From Pelomonas candidula (GTDB lineage Bacteria; Pseudomonadota; Gammaproteobacteria; Burkholderiales; Burkholderiaceae_C): a stretch of 64,000 nucleotides of DNA. The DNA lies in assembly GCF_043555985.1 (NCBI RefSeq), contig NZ_JBIGIC010000002.1, forward strand, positions 372,001 to 436,000, read 5' to 3'. How positions within the stretch are numbered: position 1 is the first letter of the stretch; each line of letters begins with the position of its first letter. The notes under the pieces are model-generated. The model was not told the DNA's origin, ran no database searches, and worked only from the letters and a program-made list of their open reading frames with translations. Made by a program: the position numbers and the translations under genes. Shown piece by piece: positions 15,954 through 25,299 of the stretch.

Positions 15954-16354
15954 CACGGCCCGACTTCTTCGGCGCCGCCTCGCCCCTCAACCGTGGTTTG
16001 CGGCTCCACATGGCGGACATGCCGGCCGGCCTGCGATCGCTGGGTGTGATGGCCTCAAACGCGATCACGATTGCCCACGCAGGCGTTTCGGCGCGCATTT
16101 CCTGAAGAGTTCCGACGCGCCATGAGCCCCTCCTTGCACCGGCAGCTGCACACCCTCACCCGGGCGCGGGGCGGCGTTGTGGAGTTCCACACGAACGCCG
16201 AGCCCGACCTGCTGGCCTGGTCACATCGCCACATTGGATCAACCATGTCAGCATGTAAAAGCACACCGGCCTGCCAGCGATTGACGACCTGCACAGGCGT
16301 GGTACTCGCGGCTGGCGACGACACGACAAAGGACAACCGCTGGATGCCTAGGCC
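15954..16354. other. 401-bp gap with only short ORFs, possible gene remnant
   Basis: No confident gene. On the plus strand a 51-codon frame runs from 15950 (MTRPDFFGAASP) to a stop at 16103-16105, and an overlapping frame from 16071 or 16122 (MSPSLHRQLH) runs to 16358. The first is protein-like (NRGLRLHMADMPAGLRSL), the second reads GGVVEFHTNAEPDLLAWSHRH before becoming low quality. Composition is less GC-rich than its neighbours. The two frames would fit a degraded gene with a frameshift, but I cannot name it. Confidence 0.4.
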
Positions 16355-17464
16355 ATGATCAACCGCAGTGGAGCCAGCGTCGACAGCTACGCGCACGTGC
16401 GCGAACTGCCGGCCGATGCATTGGCCTTGATGGGCGAGGCCGAGCAGCGCCATATCGAGTTCGGTCCCGATTGGCATGCCAACCTCGTCGACAACGTCTA
16501 TGCCCTTGAGCCACAGGGACACGAGGTTCGTTTCCACGTCTTGCGCCGTGACGGCCGCGTGCTCGCGGTGTTGCCCACCGTCGCACAGGCCGGGGCGCTG
16601 GGTCGGGAGGTCAGCGCGCTGTCCAACTTCTACACCGCCATCTACGCGCCGGCGCTGGCAGCCGGCCTCGAAGCGGACGACCTGCTGCCGCTGACCCGCG
16701 TGCTGCGGCGCGCGGGGCGCGGTGCGGCGGCCTATCGTTTCTCGCCGATGGACCCTGCCTCGCGCGATTTCACGCTGCTCAAACATTCGCTCGGCCTGGC
16801 GGGTCTGAGCGTGCACAGCTACTTCGCCTTCGGCAACTGGTACGAGCCGGTCCGCCAGAACTGGGCCGACTACCTCAAGGATCGCAGCGGCCAGGTGCGC
16901 AGTACCATCAAGCGCAATGCCAAGAAGTTCGCCGCCGAGGGCGGGCGACTGGAGATCGTGCGAGGCGGCGATGCGCTGGAGTCCGCGCTCATGGCCTACC
17001 AGACGGTCTACGGCCAGAGCTGGAAGGTCCCGGAGCCCTTCCCCGACTTCGTGCCCAACCTGATCCGCCTGTGCGCGCGTCGAGGCTGGCTGCGCCTGGG
17101 GCTTGCCTGGCTGGGTGACAAGCCGGTGGCCGCCCAGATCTGGATCGTCGCCAACGGGCGCGCCGACATCTACAAGCTTGCCTACGATGAAGCCCACAAG
17201 GCCCATGCGCCGGGCACCCTGCTGACGGCCCTGCTGATGGAACATGCCATCGATGTCGACCAGGTGCGCGAGATCGACTACCTCATCGGCGACGATGCGT
17301 ACAAGGCCGCATGGATGAGCCAGCGCCGCGAACGTTTCGGCCTCGTCGCCTACGACCCGCTGACACTGCGCGGCCTGGCCGGCCTCGCTCGCCAGGCGAT
17401 GGGTGAGACCTGGCGCCGACTGCGCGCCCGACCCAAGCCACCCATGGACAATCCGGCCGCCTGA
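16355..17464 (+). CDS. GNAT/FemAB-fold acyltransferase (CelD/BioF2-like)
   Basis: A 369-residue protein of the double-GNAT CelD/BcsL type. The typical segment DRSGQVRSTIKRNAKKFAAE (about 175-194) is followed by the acyl-CoA domain with GLAWLGDKPVAAQIWIVANG and YKLAYDEAHKAHAPGTLLTA, and YLIGDDAYKAAWMSQRRERF near the end. Such proteins in polysaccharide loci probably acylate or aminoacylate a sugar. Distinct from the FemAB-like protein at 40430. The start overlaps the preceding remnant region, so it is not firmly set. Confidence 0.88.
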   Translation: MINRSGASVDSYAHVRELPADALALMGEAEQRHIEFGPDWHANLVDNVYALEPQGHEVRFHVLRRDGRVLAVLPTVAQAGALGREVSALSNFYTAIYAPALAAGLEADDLLPLTRVLRRAGRGAAAYRFSPMDPASRDFTLLKHSLGLAGLSVHSYFAFGNWYEPVRQNWADYLKDRSGQVRSTIKRNAKKFAAEGGRLEIVRGGDALESALMAYQTVYGQSWKVPEPFPDFVPNLIRLCARRGWLRLGLAWLGDKPVAAQIWIVANGRADIYKLAYDEAHKAHAPGTLLTALLMEHAIDVDQVREIDYLIGDDAYKAAWMSQRRERFGLVAYDPLTLRGLAGLARQAMGETWRRLRARPKPPMDNPAA

Positions 17465-17478
17465 ATCCCAAGACCAAG

Positions 17479-19152
17479 ATGCAAGCCCAAGCCCTGCCGC
17501 CCGACATGCCCTTCGCCTCCGGCACCCCACGCTTCACCTCCCCGACCGCTGACGCGCTCGCGGCCTGGCAGCAGGCTTATGCCACGCGCGGCACCGCCTG
17601 CGCCGCGGACGTGGGCGGCGAGTTCGCCGTCGCGCTGGACCTGCCGGGCGGCGGCACCTACCTGGCCGTGGACCGCTTCGCCGTGCACAGCCTGTGCTAC
17701 GCCGTGCGCGATGGCCGGCTGCACTTTGCGACCCGTGCCGACGTGCTGGCCCGCCAGCTCGGCATCCAGGAGCTGGACACCCAGGCGCTGTTCGACTACC
17801 TGTTCCATCACTGCATCCCGTCGCCGCGCACGATCTACGTCGGCATCCTGCGCCTGCCGGCGGCGCACTACGCGCTGTTCGAGAACGGCCGCCTGACCGT
17901 GGCGCCGTACTGGACACCACACTTCACCGAGCAGGCCAGCCCCAGCTTCGACGCACTGCGCGACGAGTTCCGCGGCATCCTGCGCAGCGCCGTGCAGGAC
18001 CGCCTGACCGGCGACGGCAAGACCGCCTGCTTCCTGTCCGGCGGCACCGACAGCTCCACCGTCTGCGGCCTGCTGCGCGAGACCACTGGCCAGGCGCCAG
18101 CGGGCTACTCCATCGGCTTCGAGGCCGAAGGCTACGACGAGATGGAATACGCCCGCATCGCCGCCAAGGCCTACGGCGCGGACCACCACGAGTACTACGT
18201 GACGCCGGCCGACCTTGTCGCGGCCATCCCCGACGTCGCCGCCCATTACGACCAGCCCTTCGGCAACTCCTCGGCCGTGCCGGCCTTCTACTGCGCCCGC
18301 AAGGCACACGACGACGGCTACACCCGCCTGCTGGCGGGCGACGGCGGCGACGAGCTCTTCGGCGGCAACGTGCGCTACGCCAAGGAGCGCGTCTTCCACG
18401 TCTACAGCCAGATCCCGTCGCCGCTGCGCGCCGGCGTGCTGAACCCGCTGTTCATGAACCCGGTGACGGGCAACATCCCGCTGCTGAAGAAGGGCACCAG
18501 CTACATCCGCCAGGCCCGCGTGCCGATGCCGGACCGCATGCAGAGCTACAACCTGCTGGACCGCCTGGGCCTGGCCGAAGTGTTCACGCCTGCCTTCCTG
18601 TCGGCCGTCGACACCAACTCACCGCGCGAGCATCAGCGCGCCACCTGGGCCGCCGGCCCGCACGACGCCAGCCTCGTCAACCAGATGCTGGCCTTCGACT
18701 GGCGCTACACGCTGGCCGAGAACGATCTGCCCAAGGTCGTCGGCACGACGGGCCTCGCGGGCATGGACGTGAGCTTCCCGCTGCTGGACACGCGGCTGCT
18801 GGACTTCTCGCTGAAGCTGCCCACCAGCTACAAGCTCAAGGGCCTGAAGCTGCGCTGGTTCTTCAAGGAGGCGCTGCGAGGCTTCCTGCCGGATGAGATC
18901 CTGACGAAGAAGAAGCACGGCTTCGGCCTGCCCTTCGGCCCCTGGGCGGTGAAGGACGCCGCGCTGAACGCGCTCGCTGCCGAGTCCCTGCGCGGCGTCG
19001 TCGCCCGCGGCCTCGTGCGCGCTGAGTTCGTCGACAGCCTGCTGAACCAGCGCCTGAAGGAACACGCCGGCTACTACGGCGAGATGGTGTGGATTCTGAT
19101 GATGCTGGAGCAGTGGCTGCGCAAGCACGCGCCGAACTACCGGCTGGCCTGA
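17479..19152 (+). CDS. Asparagine synthase-like amidotransferase lacking the glutaminase cysteine
   Basis: A 557-residue protein with the ATP-pyrophosphatase domain of asparagine synthases: PP-loop FLSGGTDSSTV (185-195), GFEAEGYDEMEYARIAAKAYG, and LAGDGGDELFGGN. The N-terminal glutaminase-type region (1-150) is divergent: it starts MQAQALPPDM and has no cysteine at position 2, so it cannot hydrolyse glutamine in the usual way. It may use free ammonia, take NH3 from another subunit, or adenylate a different carboxylate such as a uronic acid. The last 16 bp overlap the convergent acyltransferase gene. Confidence 0.9.
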   Translation: MQAQALPPDMPFASGTPRFTSPTADALAAWQQAYATRGTACAADVGGEFAVALDLPGGGTYLAVDRFAVHSLCYAVRDGRLHFATRADVLARQLGIQELDTQALFDYLFHHCIPSPRTIYVGILRLPAAHYALFENGRLTVAPYWTPHFTEQASPSFDALRDEFRGILRSAVQDRLTGDGKTACFLSGGTDSSTVCGLLRETTGQAPAGYSIGFEAEGYDEMEYARIAAKAYGADHHEYYVTPADLVAAIPDVAAHYDQPFGNSSAVPAFYCARKAHDDGYTRLLAGDGGDELFGGNVRYAKERVFHVYSQIPSPLRAGVLNPLFMNPVTGNIPLLKKGTSYIRQARVPMPDRMQSYNLLDRLGLAEVFTPAFLSAVDTNSPREHQRATWAAGPHDASLVNQMLAFDWRYTLAENDLPKVVGTTGLAGMDVSFPLLDTRLLDFSLKLPTSYKLKGLKLRWFFKEALRGFLPDEILTKKKHGFGLPFGPWAVKDAALNALAAESLRGVVARGLVRAEFVDSLLNQRLKEHAGYYGEMVWILMMLEQWLRKHAPNYRLA

Positions 19153-21035
19153 AGCTGGGACAGCACCCGCGCCGCAACGAGCGCGGCGCCGCGCATGCTG
19201 AGGTGGTTGTCGTCGAAGTACAGGCTGTGCTCGCCGTCACGCACGGCGCAGCGTCCACCGCTGCATAGCACATCGCCCACCGGCACGCGCTGCGCCTGGC
19301 CGGCAGCCACCAGCCGCTCGACAAGGGCCAGCGACGCCGCCTGCCGCTCGGCGTACTGCGCGGCCGTCTGGCCCTGCTCGTCCAGCGGCTGGCCACGGCG
19401 CTCGCGCAGCGCCAGCGCGGCCGGGATCGGGTAGCGGTAGGTCGGCACCGGGTCGAGCAGCAGGACCTGCTTGCCGGCCGCGCGCAGCTGGCGCACGGTC
19501 TCGGCCAGGCCCGCTTCGAAGGCGCCCGCGTCGCCGCTGTTCAGATAGAACTCGTAGCGCGCCGCGAGCAGCACGCTGTCGACGTGCGGGTCGGCAACCA
19601 GCCGTTGCAGCAGCACCCGGTTGACGGCGTCGCAGCGCGGCCGACCGGGCGGCACGTAGCCCACGGCCGGCGGGCAGGTCGAGCCGGTCAGCTCGGCGAC
19701 GCGGCGATCCCGCACCTGGTTGCCCAGCGCGCGGGCCATCTCGACACCATGGCTGTCGCCCCAGACCACCAGCGTCGCGGCCGCCGCCTCGGGGCCGAAC
19801 AGGCAGCGCTCGTCGTAGCCGAGCCAGTGATTGCCGCTGGAATGGCAGCGCTTGCGGTCTGGGCTGAAATCGTCGGCGCCGGCGCGCAGCGCGGCGTCCG
19901 GGCCGGGCTGGGCAGCGCGGTGATCCGCCGCGGCTGCCAGCAGCCAAGCACCCACCAGGCTCAACGCGATCGTCACGGCGCCGCAGGCGAGCAGGACCGG
20001 CTGCGAGACGCGCGACTGACGCACCGGTGTCTCGATCCAGCGCAGCGATGCCCAGGCGAGCGCCACCGACAGCAGCACGGCAGCTGCGGCCTGCACGGGC
20101 GTCGGCTGGTCCAGCAGCAGGTGACGCGCCAGTACCAGCATGGGCCAGTGCCACAGGTAGAGCGAGAACGATTGGGCACCGATCCAGCGCAGCTGCGCTG
20201 CGGACAGCCAGCGCGTCGCCACGGCCTGGCGCGTGCTGCCGACCCAGATCAGCGCCGCGGTCGCCAGGCAGGGCCACAGCGCCGCGGGGCCGGGAAAGGC
20301 GCGGTCGGGACGCATCAGCACCAGCGCGGCCGCCAATGCTGCCAGCGCCCCCCACCCCACCCACGCATCCACCCAGGCCGGACGCTGCGGGGTCGCGGCG
20401 TCGCGGCCCATCCACCAGGCCAGGCCTGAGCCGACCATCAGCTCGAAGGTGCGGGCTGGCGCGGCGAAAAAGGCCAGCTCGGGGTCGTACGGCATCAGCC
20501 GCAGGCAATAGGCCAGCGACACGAGCCCGACGCCCAGCAACACGGCACCGATGCCGCGGCGCGCATAGCGCCACAACAGCGCCAGCAGCGGCGGGAACAG
20601 GATGTAGTACTGCTCCTCGACCGCCAGCGACCAGGTGTGCAGCAGCGGCTTCAGCTCGGCCGCGCCTTCGAAATAGCCCGTCGTGCGGTAAAGCTCGACG
20701 TTGGAGACGAACAGGCCCGTCGCGCCGAGCAGGCGCGCGAACTCGTGCAGCGAGGCCGGCTCCAGCAGCAGCCAGCAGGCCGGCGCGACGAGCGCCAGCA
20801 TCATGAACAGCGCCGGGAAGATGCGCCGGATGCGCGCCGCGTAGAAGGACGCGACGGTGTACTTGCCGGCCGCCAGGCGCTGCTGCAGCAGCGTCGTGAT
20901 CAGGTAGCCGGAGATGACGAAGAAGATGTCGACGCCGATGAAGCCGCCAGGCATGGCGGCCGGCCAGGCGTGGAACACCACGACCGGCACGATGGCCAGG
21001 GCCCGCAGCCCTTCGATGTCCGGCCGGAATTTCAC
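19137..21035 (-). CDS. OafA/YrhL-type O-acyltransferase with SGNH domain
   Basis: A 632-residue membrane acyltransferase of the acyltransferase-3 family fused to an SGNH-hydrolase domain. The N-terminus FRPDIEGLRALAIVPVVVFH holds the catalytic histidine, followed by GGFIGVDIFFVISGYLIT and about ten helices to residue 360. The SGNH part begins with VVWGDSHGVEMARAL (block I serine) and ends with DDNHLSMRGA (block V Asp/His). It should O-acetylate the exopolysaccharide at the periplasmic face. Last gene of the minus-strand block, nine bases after wbpE. Confidence 0.95.
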   Translation of the reverse strand: MKFRPDIEGLRALAIVPVVVFHAWPAAMPGGFIGVDIFFVISGYLITTLLQQRLAAGKYTVASFYAARIRRIFPALFMMLALVAPACWLLLEPASLHEFARLLGATGLFVSNVELYRTTGYFEGAAELKPLLHTWSLAVEEQYYILFPPLLALLWRYARRGIGAVLLGVGLVSLAYCLRLMPYDPELAFFAAPARTFELMVGSGLAWWMGRDAATPQRPAWVDAWVGWGALAALAAALVLMRPDRAFPGPAALWPCLATAALIWVGSTRQAVATRWLSAAQLRWIGAQSFSLYLWHWPMLVLARHLLLDQPTPVQAAAAVLLSVALAWASLRWIETPVRQSRVSQPVLLACGAVTIALSLVGAWLLAAAADHRAAQPGPDAALRAGADDFSPDRKRCHSSGNHWLGYDERCLFGPEAAAATLVVWGDSHGVEMARALGNQVRDRRVAELTGSTCPPAVGYVPPGRPRCDAVNRVLLQRLVADPHVDSVLLAARYEFYLNSGDAGAFEAGLAETVRQLRAAGKQVLLLDPVPTYRYPIPAALALRERRGQPLDEQGQTAAQYAERQAASLALVERLVAAGQAQRVPVGDVLCSGGRCAVRDGEHSLYFDDNHLSMRGAALVAARVLSQLQASR

Positions 21036-21044
21036 GCGCAGGCG

Positions 21045-22142
21045 TCAGGCGAGTGCCTGGGCCAGCGCGCGGACGACCTCGTCCTGCTGCTCGTCGGTCA
21101 GATCAGGGCTCATCGGCAGGCTCATGACGCGCTGGGCCGCGCGGACGCTGTGCGGGCAGTCCTCGGGCTTGCCGTACTTGGCATAGGCCGGCTGGTGATG
21201 CAGCGGGCGCGGGTAGTGCACGGCCGTCGGCACGCCGGCATCCTTGAGGCGGGCCTGCACGGCCTCGCGGTCGTCGACGAAGACGGTGTATTGCGCCCAG
21301 ACGCAGTCACGGTCCTCGCGCACGGCCAGCAGTTGCAGGCCCGGGATGGCCGCCTGCAGCTTTTGCTTGTAGGCCTCGCCCAGCGCCAGCCGGCGACGCA
21401 CTTCCCACTCGAAGCGGTCCAGCTTGCCCAGCACGACGGCGCACTGCAGCGTGTCCATGCGGCCACCGACACCGATGCGCGTGTGCAGGTAGCGCTGGCT
21501 CTGGCCGTGCGTACGGATCTCGCGGCAGGCCTGTGCGAACTGGTCGTCGCTCGTGAAGATGGCGCCGCCGTCGCCATAGCAGCCCAGCGGTTTGCTTGGG
21601 AAGAAGCTGGTGCAGCCGAAGGTGGACAGGTTGCAGCTCTTCTTGCCGTTGTAGCTGGCGCCGAAGCTCTGTGCGGCGTCCTCGATGACGGCGAGCCCAT
21701 GCCGGGCGGCGATGGCATTGATCGCGTCCATGTCGGCGACCTGGCCGTAGAGGCTGACCGGCATGATGGCCTTGGTCCTGGCCGTGATAGCTGCCTCGAT
21801 CAGCGTCGGGTCGATGTTGGCCGTGTCGGGCTGGATGTCGACGAACACCGGCACGCCACCGGCCAGCACGATCATCTCGGCCGTCGCGGCGAAGGTGAAG
21901 GGGCTGGTGATGACCTCGTCGCCAGGTTTCAGGTCCAGCGCCATCAGGCAGATCAGCAGCGCCTCGGTGCCGCTGGCGACGCTGATGCAGTGCTTGGCGC
22001 CGCTGTAGGCCACAAGCGCTGCTTCCATCTCCTTGACCTCGGGGCCGAGGATGTACTGGCCGTGGTCCAGCACCTTCTGGATGCGGGCATTGATGTTGTC
22101 GCGCAGGGCCGCGTACTGGCTCTTGAGGTCGATGAAGTCCAT
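21045..22142 (-). CDS. wbpE: WbpE-like UDP-2-acetamido-3-oxo-glucuronate aminotransferase
   Basis: A 365-residue DegT/DnrJ/EryC1-family sugar aminotransferase. The PLP-binding aspartate is in VIEDAAQSFGA (D155) and the Schiff-base lysine in FFPSKPLGCYGDGGA (K184), matching Pseudomonas WbpE closely. It would transfer an amino group from glutamate to C3 of the 3-keto sugar made by WbpB. Its start abuts the wbpD stop, giving the order wbpB-wbpD-wbpE. Confidence 0.93.
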   Translation of the reverse strand: MDFIDLKSQYAALRDNINARIQKVLDHGQYILGPEVKEMEAALVAYSGAKHCISVASGTEALLICLMALDLKPGDEVITSPFTFAATAEMIVLAGGVPVFVDIQPDTANIDPTLIEAAITARTKAIMPVSLYGQVADMDAINAIAARHGLAVIEDAAQSFGASYNGKKSCNLSTFGCTSFFPSKPLGCYGDGGAIFTSDDQFAQACREIRTHGQSQRYLHTRIGVGGRMDTLQCAVVLGKLDRFEWEVRRRLALGEAYKQKLQAAIPGLQLLAVREDRDCVWAQYTVFVDDREAVQARLKDAGVPTAVHYPRPLHHQPAYAKYGKPEDCPHSVRAAQRVMSLPMSPDLTDEQQDEVVRALAQALA

Positions 22143-22730
22143 TCAGCTCTCGATCAGTTGGAGTTGCTGGCCGCTGAGGCGGTAGCGGTCGCTGGTGTTC
22201 GGGCAGGCCACGTCGATGGGCTGGTCGCTGCTCAGCGGCAGTTCCAGCCGCTCGCCGAAGCGGCTCATCCAGCCGATCTGCTTCGCCGGCACGCCGACCA
22301 TCAGCGCGAAGTCGGGTACGTCACGATTGATGACGGCGCCGGCGCCGATGAAGGCGAAGCGGCCGACGGTCGTGCCGCAGACTATTGTGCTGTTGGCGCC
22401 CAGCGTGGCGCCCTGCTTCACCAGCGTGCGGCGGTACTCGTCCTTGCGCGTGACGGCGGAGCGTGGGTTGTAGACGTTGGTGAACACCATGCTCGGGCCG
22501 CAGAACACGTCGTCCTCCAGCGTCACGGCGTCGTAGACGGAGACGTTGTTCTGGATCTTGACGTTATTGCCGATGGCGACGTCGTTGCCGACGAAGACGT
22601 TCTGGCCGAACGAGCAGCGCTCGCCGATGCGGGCACCCGCGCTGATGTGCACGAAATGCCAGACGCGGCAGCCGTCACCGAGCTGGGCGCCGTCGTCGAC
22701 GATCGCGGAGGGGTGGATCGTCGTGGCCAT
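22143..22730 (-). CDS. wbpD: WbpD-like UDP-3-amino-sugar N-acetyltransferase
   Basis: A 195-residue left-handed beta-helix acyltransferase: hexapeptide repeats run from IHPSAIVDDGAQLGDGCRVW to about residue 150, with the conserved NVFVGNDVAIGNNVKIQNNV and a loop SMVFTNVYNPRS. It would N-acetylate the C3 amine using acetyl-CoA to give UDP-GlcNAc(3NAc)A. The ATG at 22730 shares a base with the wbpB stop. The C-terminal 25 residues extend past the helix. Confidence 0.93.
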   Translation of the reverse strand: MATTIHPSAIVDDGAQLGDGCRVWHFVHISAGARIGERCSFGQNVFVGNDVAIGNNVKIQNNVSVYDAVTLEDDVFCGPSMVFTNVYNPRSAVTRKDEYRRTLVKQGATLGANSTIVCGTTVGRFAFIGAGAVINRDVPDFALMVGVPAKQIGWMSRFGERLELPLSSDQPIDVACPNTSDRYRLSGQQLQLIES

Positions 22731-23809
22731 CAGTAGTGAAGCGGCAGGTTGATGCGCTTGCCGTCGCGGGCGCTCATGTACATCGCGATCAGCAGCTCCA
22801 GCGACTTCAGGCCTTCCCGGCCATCCGTCTCGGGGTGCGCCTCGCCGCGCAGCGTGTTGATGACGTTGTCGTAGTACAGCGGGTGGCCGAAGCCGTAGAC
22901 AGACGTGGTCTGGTAGCTGGCGTCGGCAATCTGCGCGTCCATCTCGTGAGGCGCATCGAACTGCCAGTGCTGGATCTCGTTGACGGCGACGCCGCCGACA
23001 CGCACCGAGCCCTTCTCGCCCAGGAGGGTGATCGAGCCCTCGAGGTTCTTCGGGTAGGTCAGCATGCTGACGTTGACGGTGCCCATCGCGCCGTTGCGCC
23101 ACTTCAGCGCGGCCACGCCGCTGTCCTCGACCTCGATGTTGCGCGCCAGCGTGCCGGTGTAGGCCATCACGCTCTCGACCGGGCCGCAGACCCAGTCCAG
23201 CAGGTCGATGTAGTGGCTGGCCTGGTTCATGAACGCGCCGCCGTCGAACTCCCAGGTGCCGCGCCATTCGGCGCTGTCGTAGTAGGCCTGCGGGCGCGTC
23301 CAGAACACGTTGACGGCGATGTTGTAGAGCCGCCCGAAGCGGCCTTCCGACACGGCACGCTTGAGCAGCTGCAGCGTGGAGTTGCGGCGGTTCTGCTTGA
23401 CGACGAACAGACGCACGCCGGCGTCGTCGCAGGCCTTGACCATGGCCAGGCCATCCTGCCAGCGCGTGGCCATGGGCTTCTCGGTCATCACGTCGATGCC
23501 GGCCTGCGCCACCTCGATGGCTTGGCGCGGATGCAGGCCGCTGGGCGTGGTCAGCACGACGCAATCGATGCCCAGCTCGGCCCGGGCGGCCAGCAGCTCA
23601 GTCAGCGACCCGAAACCACGCGCGCCGGTCTTGGCGACGGCGGCGCTCAGCGCCACCGGGTCCACATCGGCCACGGCCACCAGCTCCGCCCGCTCGGCGT
23701 GCGTCTTGATGGCCTCGAAATGGTTCTGCGCGATGCGGCCGCAGCCGATCAGCGCAAAGCGGACCCGGCGGCCCGTGACGGGGATGTGGGATGGACGCAT
23801 ACGGTTCAT
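22730..23809 (-). CDS. wbpB: WbpB-like UDP-N-acetylglucosaminuronate 3-dehydrogenase
   Basis: A 359-residue Gfo/Idh/MocA-family NAD-dependent oxidoreductase. The Rossmann motif is FALIGCGRIAQNHFEA (about 18-33), the catalytic EKP motif is DVMTEKPMATRW, and the substrate domain carries GGAFMNQASHYIDLLDWVCG with the conserved His. It oxidises C3 of UDP-GlcNAcA. A family homologue in Pseudomonas recycles NAD with 2-oxoglutarate. The first 15 residues are extra to the fold, so the true start could be at a later codon. Confidence 0.92.
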   Translation of the reverse strand: MNRMRPSHIPVTGRRVRFALIGCGRIAQNHFEAIKTHAERAELVAVADVDPVALSAAVAKTGARGFGSLTELLAARAELGIDCVVLTTPSGLHPRQAIEVAQAGIDVMTEKPMATRWQDGLAMVKACDDAGVRLFVVKQNRRNSTLQLLKRAVSEGRFGRLYNIAVNVFWTRPQAYYDSAEWRGTWEFDGGAFMNQASHYIDLLDWVCGPVESVMAYTGTLARNIEVEDSGVAALKWRNGAMGTVNVSMLTYPKNLEGSITLLGEKGSVRVGGVAVNEIQHWQFDAPHEMDAQIADASYQTTSVYGFGHPLYYDNVINTLRGEAHPETDGREGLKSLELLIAMYMSARDGKRINLPLHY

Positions 23810-25299
23810 TCGGTTTTGTCGATCTGGAGCGGATTGTCAGGCCGGCGGCGGCGCCAGAACCCCGTCAGCCTCGCAAACGCGGGGTCTGCCGCCAACGGAT
23901 GACGGCACCACGACAGGGCCAGCAGCCATGAAACGATGCAGCTGACGATGGCCAGGCCGAAGCCAGACCAGGCCATCGGGGCGTCCGGCTGGTGCCGCAG
24001 CAGCACACGCAACAGTGCCGGCACGGCCAAAGCCAGGGCCGACACGGCGAAGCTGCGCGCCAGGTTGCGCCGCAGCGCCCCCCAATCGTTGGGCAGGAAC
24101 CTGGACTTGACGGCGTAGATCAGGGGCAGTTGCAACACCAGCGTCAGGCCGAACGCGGCAGCGCAGGCCCAGGGCTGGCGCCAGGTGGCAGCGGCCACGA
24201 CGATAAGGATGGCGCGCAGGGGCTGGAAGACCAGTTCCATGCGCGTCAGCAGGTCCATGCGCCCCATCGCGACGGTCAGGTTGCCCATCAGATTGCCGAC
24301 CGCCGCGAAGGCGCCGCCAATGCAGAACAGCGGCACCAGCGGCGCGGCCGCGTCCCACTGCGGACCGAAGAGCAGGCGCAGCGTCTCCAGCGCGTACAGG
24401 GACACGAACCCGTAGAAGGGCCAGGCGACGACGCAGACGAAGTTGACGCTGGCCACATACAGCGGCTCCATCGGCTGCTGCTCACGGACGGCCTTGGCAT
24501 AGGCCGGGTAGGCGACGTTGCGCACGGCGCCCATCAGGTCGCGGTAGAAGAGGAACATCAGCCCCTGGGCACGGCTCAGCAACGCGACCGGTTCGAAGCC
24601 CATCAGCTTGCCCACGGCCAGGTCGTTGATGTCCATGGCCACCGTCGTGACGATGCCGACCGCCGAGCTCTGCGCGCCAAAGCTGAACAGGCTGCGCCAG
24701 TGCGACAGGCTGGGCCGCAGCAGGCGCCGCTCGCCCTGGGCCAGCCAGGCGACGAAGCCCGTCGTCGCACTGACGACGAGGGTGCCGGCCACCAGGCCCA
24801 GCGGCCCGAAGCCGGCCCAGGAGAGGCCCACGCTGGTGACCGCGCCGGCCACCGTCGCAACGAGGTTCACGCCGGCGACAGCCTTGAAGGCCATGCGCCG
24901 GCGCAGCAGCGTCAGCGAGATCGTCGAGAACGGCAGCAGCAGGAAGTTCAGCGAGGCCAGCCAGACCAGGTTGCGCATGCGCGGCTCGCGGTAGAAGTCC
25001 GCCACCCAGGGCGCGGCAGCGGCCAGCAGCGCGGCCAGGCCGATACCGATGACCAGCGTGACGCCCAGTGCCGTGCGGACATGGTCGTCGGTGAGCTCCT
25101 TCTCCTGGATCAGATAGCTGGCAACGCCGAAGTCGCGCAGCACCTGGGCAATGCTCATGACGGCCAGCGTCACCGAGTAGACGCCGATCTCGGCCGGCGT
25201 CAGCAGGCGGGCGATCAGCAGATTGGCCGCCAGGTTGATGACGATCAGCGCATAGCGTTCCGCGAACGAGAACAGCAGCGCACTGCGCACGCCGCTCAT
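23806..25299 (-). CDS. Polysaccharide flippase, MOP superfamily (Wzx/PST)
   Basis: A 497-residue integral membrane protein with about 12-14 helices, beginning MSGVRSALLFSFAERYALIV and containing LIARLLTPAEIGVYSV, the common signature of polysaccharide transporters. It would move undecaprenyl-linked repeat units to the periplasmic face for polymerisation. Overlaps wbpB by ATGA and is coupled to the upstream glycosyltransferase in the same way. Confidence 0.93.
   Translation of the reverse strand: MSGVRSALLFSFAERYALIVINLAANLLIARLLTPAEIGVYSVTLAVMSIAQVLRDFGVASYLIQEKELTDDHVRTALGVTLVIGIGLAALLAAAAPWVADFYREPRMRNLVWLASLNFLLLPFSTISLTLLRRRMAFKAVAGVNLVATVAGAVTSVGLSWAGFGPLGLVAGTLVVSATTGFVAWLAQGERRLLRPSLSHWRSLFSFGAQSSAVGIVTTVAMDINDLAVGKLMGFEPVALLSRAQGLMFLFYRDLMGAVRNVAYPAYAKAVREQQPMEPLYVASVNFVCVVAWPFYGFVSLYALETLRLLFGPQWDAAAPLVPLFCIGGAFAAVGNLMGNLTVAMGRMDLLTRMELVFQPLRAILIVVAAATWRQPWACAAAFGLTLVLQLPLIYAVKSRFLPNDWGALRRNLARSFAVSALALAVPALLRVLLRHQPDAPMAWSGFGLAIVSCIVSWLLALSWCRHPLAADPAFARLTGFWRRRRPDNPLQIDKTE

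Noticed and set aside
20637..22736. 699-codon plus-strand frame across wbpE and wbpD
   Set aside because: Low-complexity shadow of three well-supported minus-strand genes.
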